A DNA stretch of 55,395 nt from Ignavibacteria bacterium RIFCSPLOWO2_12_FULL_56_21 (lineage in GTDB: Bacteria; Bacteroidota; Ignavibacteria; UBA10030), in the NCBI GenBank assembly GCA_001802945.1, contig MHAK01000127.1:1-55395 (forward strand), read 5' to 3'. The position numbers and the translations under genes were made by a program. The notes under the pieces are model-generated. The model saw nothing but the letters and a program-made list of their open reading frames with translations. It made no database searches and was not told where the DNA came from. Of the stretch, positions 51,697 through 55,395 are shown piece after piece (within the stretch, counting starts at the first letter, position 1; the number at the start of each line of letters is the position of its first letter).

Positions 51697-52398
51697 ATGA
51701 TCGAGTCTCTTTTCACATGGCTCACGACGTCGATGAACGGACGCTTTGAGATCGCCCTCTTGGCATCCGCGGGATGGGGCGTTGCGAGCATCCTCCTCAG
51801 CCCTTGTCATCTTTCGAGCATTCCCCTCGTCATCGGCTATATCGGCAGTCAGGGACAGGCTGGAACGAGGCGGCCGTTCTCGCTCTCGCTCGTGTTTGCC
51901 CTTGGCATTCTCATCACCATCGGACTGATCGGAACGATCACCGCATCGGCGGGCCGTATGATGGGTGATGTTGGGGCATGGGGAAATATCATTGTCGCCG
52001 CCGTCTTTTTTGTCGTCGGCCTCTACTTCATGGACGTGATCACACTTTCATGGAACGGAATAGTTCCTCGATCAACTTTCGCCAAGGGATGGAAAGGGGC
52101 GCTTCTCCTGGGTCTCGTTTTCGGGATCGGACTCGGTCCATGCACGTTTGCCTACATGGCGCCGGTGCTTGGTGTTGTGTTCAGCGTGGCGACGACGAAT
52201 CCCATCCGAGCAATCTCGTTGGTCGCCGCATTCGGGGCAGGGCACTGCGCGGTGATTGCCGTCGCAGGTGGTACTGCGGGAACTGTTCAGAAGTATCTCA
52301 AGTGGACGGAACGATCAAAAGGCGCGACGTACCTAAAACGCATGGCGGGAGGACTGGTGATTCTCGCGGGCGTGTACTACATCTATACTGCGCTTTGA
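51697..52398 (+). CDS. CcdA/DsbD-like transmembrane electron carrier
   Basis: A 233-residue protein with six membrane helices. The two conserved cysteines, Cys37 in LLSPCHLSSIP and Cys149 in GIGLGPCTFAYMAPVLG, are the redox pair of the CcdA/DsbD family that carries electrons from cytoplasmic thioredoxin to periplasmic thiol proteins. The exported thioredoxin encoded just upstream is the probable acceptor, and the cytoplasmic thioredoxin-like proteins are candidate donors. It is the last gene before a new promoter and second arsR. Confidence 0.9.
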   Translation: MIESLFTWLTTSMNGRFEIALLASAGWGVASILLSPCHLSSIPLVIGYIGSQGQAGTRRPFSLSLVFALGILITIGLIGTITASAGRMMGDVGAWGNIIVAAVFFVVGLYFMDVITLSWNGIVPRSTFAKGWKGALLLGLVFGIGLGPCTFAYMAPVLGVVFSVATTNPIRAISLVAAFGAGHCAVIAVAGGTAGTVQKYLKWTERSKGATYLKRMAGGLVILAGVYYIYTAL

Positions 52399-52438
52399 AA
52401 CGAGTTGGATTTCTCCAACTACGTACCTCATTGATTGC

Positions 52439-52467
52439 TTGAAACAAATCGGATTTCAAGGTATAAT
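52439..52467 (+). promoter_or_regulatory. Promoter of the second arsR
   Basis: TTGAAA (52439-52444) and TATAAT (52462-52467) are separated by exactly 17 bases, in the gap after the CcdA-like gene. This is a near-consensus housekeeping promoter, with the operator directly downstream. Confidence 0.65.
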
Positions 52468-52468
52468 G

Positions 52469-52497
52469 TATGCCTATAAGGGCATATAGACTTATAG
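52469..52497. promoter_or_regulatory. Overlapping inverted repeats: candidate ArsR operator
   Basis: TATGCC-N6-GGCATA (52469-52486) overlaps CTATAAG-N10-CTTATAG (52474-52497). Both lie between the -10 element and the coding region, the position expected for an autorepressing ArsR. Confidence 0.55.
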
Positions 52498-52516
52498 AAT
52501 GCGAGAATATATTAGC

Positions 52517-52936
52517 ATGAAGTTGGAGAGTGACATACTCAAGACGCTGGCTGACGACAAACGACTTCGCGTCCTCAACCTGTTGCTCAAATCGAAGGAT
52601 GCGCTGTGCGTATGCGAGATCGCGGACGCACTCGGCCTGCCTCAATACACCATCTCAAAGCATTTGTCGGTGCTCAAGAATGCAGGGGTCGTGTACGTTG
52701 AGAAGAAAGGCCTCTGGGGATATTATTCTCTGAATATTCATGAATCGGAAAATCGGACGCTATTTGAATTCCTGAATAAGTTCTTGTCTCGCGGACAATT
52801 TGCCTCCGATCGACAGAGTCTCGATAAGCGATTGCGTCTTCGCGAAGAAGGAAGATGTGTTGTCGGATTTGTGACGGAGAATGCGATCGTTCGACGCATA
52901 AAGAAGAAATCTACTCTTCGATCGTATAGTAGCTGA
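52517..52936 (+). CDS. arsR: ArsR-family arsenic repressor
   Basis: A 139-residue winged-helix repressor. LKTLADDKRLRVLNLLLKS is followed by LCVCEIADALGLPQYTISKHLSVLKNAG, which contains the classical Cys-Val-Cys As(III)-binding motif in the recognition region. The C-terminal 60 residues (from FEFLNKFLSRG) are basic and longer than in most ArsR proteins. Either ATG 52517 or 52499 could be the start. A near-consensus promoter and inverted repeats precede it, and arsC follows after 73 bp. Confidence 0.92.
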   Translation: MKLESDILKTLADDKRLRVLNLLLKSKDALCVCEIADALGLPQYTISKHLSVLKNAGVVYVEKKGLWGYYSLNIHESENRTLFEFLNKFLSRGQFASDRQSLDKRLRLREEGRCVVGFVTENAIVRRIKKKSTLRSYSS

Positions 52937-53009
52937 TCGGCCCGAATGAGTGTACGGCAGCTTGAAGATTGCCGTCGAATTCACGCCTCAAAGGTACAAA
53001 GGTGATGAG

Positions 53010-53456
53010 ATGCCTAACGTGAGAGTCCTGTTCGTATGCGTCCACAACAGCGCCCGCAGCCAAATGGCGGAAGCGCTTTTGAATCACATTGCGGGCGACA
53101 AATTCGAAGCGGAAAGTGCCGGTCTCGAGGCCGGGACCCTCAATCCACTCGCCGTCGAGGCCATGAAAGAGATGGGAATCGATATTTCCAAGAAGCAGAC
53201 CCGGAAAGTCTTCGATATCTATCTCGGTGACAAGATCTTCTCGTATGTCATCACAGTATGCGATGAAGCATCAGCCGAACGTTGCCCAATTTTCCCCGGC
53301 ATCACCAAGCGTCTCCATTGGAGCTTTCCCGACCCGGAACAACTCGTAGGATCTCACGAGGAAAAGCTGCGAGAGACCATTGCCATTCGCAATCAAATAC
53401 AAATACGTATTGAGGCATGGATCCGAGAAACCGTCGGACCCATACATGTCAACTGA
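53010..53456 (+). CDS. arsC: Arsenate reductase (low-molecular-weight phosphatase type)
   Basis: A 148-residue ArsC of the low-molecular-weight tyrosine phosphatase family. The P-loop Cys10-x5-Arg16 is in [10 protein letters not shown], and the shuttle cysteines Cys84 (VCDEAS) and Cys92 (RCPIFPG) are present, pointing to the thioredoxin-coupled mechanism. The start at 53010 places Cys10 where the family has it; the open frame begins further upstream. It reduces As(V) to As(III) for export by the ACR3 pump encoded downstream. Confidence 0.94.
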   Translation: MPNVRVLFVCVHNSARSQMAEALLNHIAGDKFEAESAGLEAGTLNPLAVEAMKEMGIDISKKQTRKVFDIYLGDKIFSYVITVCDEASAERCPIFPGITKRLHWSFPDPEQLVGSHEEKLRETIAIRNQIQIRIEAWIRETVGPIHVN

Positions 53457-53591
53457 AAAGGCCTTCGTACTACAGTCCATTCCGATTTTTGAATGACTCA
53501 ACTATGCATGAGTCAAGGCATGGCCGCAAATCTTGCTCCTTCTCACTACTTTCCATAGTTTTCTGGCGCTGCGAACTCATTTTTTTCAATA

Positions 53592-53668
53592 TGCCTTGGC
53601 GTTCTTTGCCCGCCCTCGGCCGAGCCTCGGGCGAGGCCGGGGCGATCTTGGCGTCCTTGGCGGTTATT
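53592..53668. repeat. Intergenic CTTGGC/GCCTCGG element, copy 2
   Basis: CCTTGGCG repeats flank a GC-rich palindromic core (53608-53644, with CTCGGCCGAG and CCTCGGGCGAGG inverted repeats) between arsC and the aquaporin gene. Apart from an 11-bp insertion, the core is nearly identical to that at 39065-39091 on the other strand. The rest of the 257-bp gap shows no gene. Confidence 0.65.
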
Positions 53669-53713
53669 CTTTCAGCAGAGAATTAGAGCAAACACCTGCA
53701 CACAGGAGCGAAT

Positions 53714-54379
53714 ATGAGCTATAAAGCACTCGTCGCAGAATTTATCGGCACATTCACGCTGATCTTCGTCGGAGTCGGATCGATCGCCGCCGATTACATG
53801 ACGGGCGGCAAACTTGGGATTACGGGCATCGCGCTTGCTCATGGCCTTGCCATCGGCGTCATGGTCACGATTGCTCTCTCAATAAGCGGAGGTCAACTCA
53901 ATCCGGCAATGACGCTCGGCGCATTCGTCGGCGGAAAGATCGGCGCGAAAGACGCGGTGCAGTACGTCATCGCCCAATGTCTCGGCGCCATTGTCGGAGC
54001 CGTTCTGATCCAGCAAACCGTCCCCTCGGACGTGCTTGGCGCAGTGCAGATGGGAACGCCAATGCTCGGACGCGATAGTACGTGGATGCAGGGATTCATC
54101 GCTGAAGTCGTCCTGACCTTCTTTCTTGTCCTGACAGTCTTCGGCACGGCAATCGACCAAAAAGCTCCCCGCATGGGTGGGCTCTTCATAGGTTTTGCAG
54201 TGGTCTTCGGCGTTCTGGCGGGCGGACCCATTTCCGGGGCCGCAATGAACCCGGCCCGACATCTCGGTCCTGCATTGCTGGGCGGCTTCCTGTCGGATTC
54301 CCTTCTTTATTGGATTGGACCTCTGGTCGGCGGCGCCATCGCAGGAGTCGTTGCAAGATACCTTTTCTCCAGTAAGTGA
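53714..54379 (+). CDS. Aquaglyceroporin (MIP family), likely AqpS-like
   Basis: A 221-residue MIP channel with six helices and both pore motifs, Asn63-Pro-Ala in GGQLNPAMTLGA and Asn179-Pro-Ala-Arg in SGAAMNPARHLGPALL. Genes for aquaglyceroporins within ars operons (AqpS) encode channels that let As(III) leave down its gradient. The small selectivity residues cannot be assigned confidently. AGGAG lies six bases before the ATG, and the stop overlaps the acr3 start by one base (TGATG). Confidence 0.88.
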   Translation: MSYKALVAEFIGTFTLIFVGVGSIAADYMTGGKLGITGIALAHGLAIGVMVTIALSISGGQLNPAMTLGAFVGGKIGAKDAVQYVIAQCLGAIVGAVLIQQTVPSDVLGAVQMGTPMLGRDSTWMQGFIAEVVLTFFLVLTVFGTAIDQKAPRMGGLFIGFAVVFGVLAGGPISGAAMNPARHLGPALLGGFLSDSLLYWIGPLVGGAIAGVVARYLFSSK

Positions 54380-55395
54380 TGAGCGAATTCGTCGCGCACG
54401 AACCCTCGGCCAAAAGGCTGAATTTCTTTGAACGCTACCTCACGGTGTGGGTGGGGCTTTGCATGGTCATTGGGATCATTATCGGAAGAGTCTTCCCCGG
54501 AGCAACCGAGATTGTCCGGTCGCTCGAATTCGGCGAAGGAAGCCAAATTAACATCCCCATCGCGATCCTCATATGGCTGATGATCTATCCGATGATGCTC
54601 AAGATCGACTTCACCCGCATTCTCGAGGTCCGAAAGCGGCCAAGAGGACTTGCGATCACGCTCGTCGTCAATTGGCTTGTTAAGCCGTTCTCGATGGCTC
54701 TCCTGGGATGGGTCTTCTTTCAATGGCTCTTTCTTCCGTTGATCGGAGAAGAGCTTGCACAGCAATACACCGCCGGAGTCATTATCCTAGCTGCCGCTCC
54801 TTGCACAGCGATGGTCTTTGTATGGTCGTATCTCACCGATGGAGATCCGGCGTACACGCTTGTGCAAGTGGCGGTCAATGACCTCATTATGCTGATTTTG
54901 TTCGCGCCGATCGTCAGCCTGCTGGTGAGCGGCGCCAGCACGCTGACAGTTCCTTTCATTGTGCTTCTGTATAGCGTCGGCGTGTTCATCGTCATTCCCC
55001 TTGCACTCGGCTCCGTCAGCCGCATCATGTTGATACGCTGGAAAGGAGCCGAGTGGTTCGAGTCCCGATATCTGGCCTTCTTCCATCCAGTCACCATCCT
55101 TGCGCTTCTGGCCACGTTGGTCTTCATCTTTGCATTCCAAGCCGATAATATCCTCGACCGTTGGTTCCATGTACTGCTGATCGCAGTGCCGATCCTCATC
55201 CAGGTGTATTTCAATTCGGGATTAACGTATGGATTGATGAAGGTATTCCGCGTCCCGCACAATGTCGCTGCACCGGGGGCACTGATCGGAGCGAGCAACT
55301 TCTTTGAGCTTGCAGTCGCAACTTCCATTGCATTGTTCGGACCCGGCTCGGGGGCGGCACTGGCGACCGTGGTTGGTGTTCTCGTAGAAGTCCCG
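54379..55395 (+). CDS. ACR3-family arsenite efflux pump (cut by right edge)
   Basis: The 339 visible codons encode an ACR3/BASS-fold transporter. The essential Cys142 is in AAAPCTAMVFVWSYLTDGD, and Glu310 in GASNFFELAVATSIALFG is the second conserved transport residue. About ten helices are discernible. The C-terminus, about 15-40 residues, lies beyond the window. With ArsR, ArsC and the aquaglyceroporin it completes an arsenate/arsenite resistance set. It directly overlaps the aquaporin stop, so both are expressed together. Confidence 0.93.
   Translation, partial: MSEFVAHEPSAKRLNFFERYLTVWVGLCMVIGIIIGRVFPGATEIVRSLEFGEGSQINIPIAILIWLMIYPMMLKIDFTRILEVRKRPRGLAITLVVNWLVKPFSMALLGWVFFQWLFLPLIGEELAQQYTAGVIILAAAPCTAMVFVWSYLTDGDPAYTLVQVAVNDLIMLILFAPIVSLLVSGASTLTVPFIVLLYSVGVFIVIPLALGSVSRIMLIRWKGAEWFESRYLAFFHPVTILALLATLVFIFAFQADNILDRWFHVLLIAVPILIQVYFNSGLTYGLMKVFRVPHNVAAPGALIGASNFFELAVATSIALFGPGSGAALATVVGVLVEVP

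Overview
The window (about 55.4 kb, GC-rich, no rRNA or tRNA seen) looks like chromosome from a member of the Bacteroidota/Chlorobiota/Ignavibacteriota group. This rests on marker families rather than any search: a DUF3276 (PUR-alpha-like) gene, a PorZ-like propeller protein with a FlgD/type-IX-like C-terminus, a BatA-like protein, and the gene order DUF177-rpmF-plsX-fabH-fabD-fabG-acpP-fabF-rnc. Several intergenic regions carry E. coli-like TTGnnn-N17-TAnnnT promoters rather than the Bacteroidales type, which favours the Ignavibacteria/Chlorobi side.

Layout. (1) 1-1815: end of a BatA-like membrane protein translationally coupled to hflX. (2) 1769-16808: histidine degradation. hutH, an adenosine deaminase gene and a metal-dependent hydrolase gene run leftward. 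A divergent rightward series carries hutU, hutI, ftcD and a cyclodeaminase gene, so histidine can be taken to glutamate and methenyl-THF. Interleaved with these are a receiver-kinase, an NtrC-type regulator, a SixA phosphatase, a lipoprotein-like RidA and a hybrid kinase with a terminal Hpt domain. (3) 16836-29224: a leftward operon for fatty acid and phospholipid synthesis (DUF177, rpmF, plsX, fabH/D/G, acpP, fabF) running on through rnc, gcvP, a CoA-binding protein, a BamA-like protein and rsmE. (4) 29301-34098: a Crp-type regulator, a PHP phosphoesterase, ribH, a PorZ-like protein and DUF3276. (5) 34201-44454: a leftward run of fni, a polyprenyl synthase gene, ptsH, ptsI, a phosphoglucose/phosphomannose isomerase gene, a very large metallopeptidase-propeller-barrel protein, a PQQ-propeller lipoprotein and a PEGA protein. 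(6) 44552-48812, rightward: a sugar nucleotidyltransferase gene, metK, an S23-type four-helix-bundle gene inside inverted 7-bp repeat arrays, and ahcY. (7) 49258-55395: an arsenic-type resistance island with two ArsR regulators, an ArsP-like permease, three thioredoxin-like proteins, a CcdA-like protein, ArsC, an aquaglyceroporin and an ACR3 efflux pump that runs off the right edge.

Most genes are tightly packed, with many 4-bp ATGA or GTGA stop/start overlaps, so the longer runs are probably single transcripts. The least ordinary parts are intergenic. The four-helix-bundle gene sits between 23 perfectly phased upstream heptamers and an inverted downstream set. A second copy of the last nine codons of ahcY, differing only synonymously, lies beyond a repeat element. 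A family of short periodic elements (CTTGGC, CTTTGCG, CTTCGTG and GTTTGGC types) recurs in six intergenic gaps.
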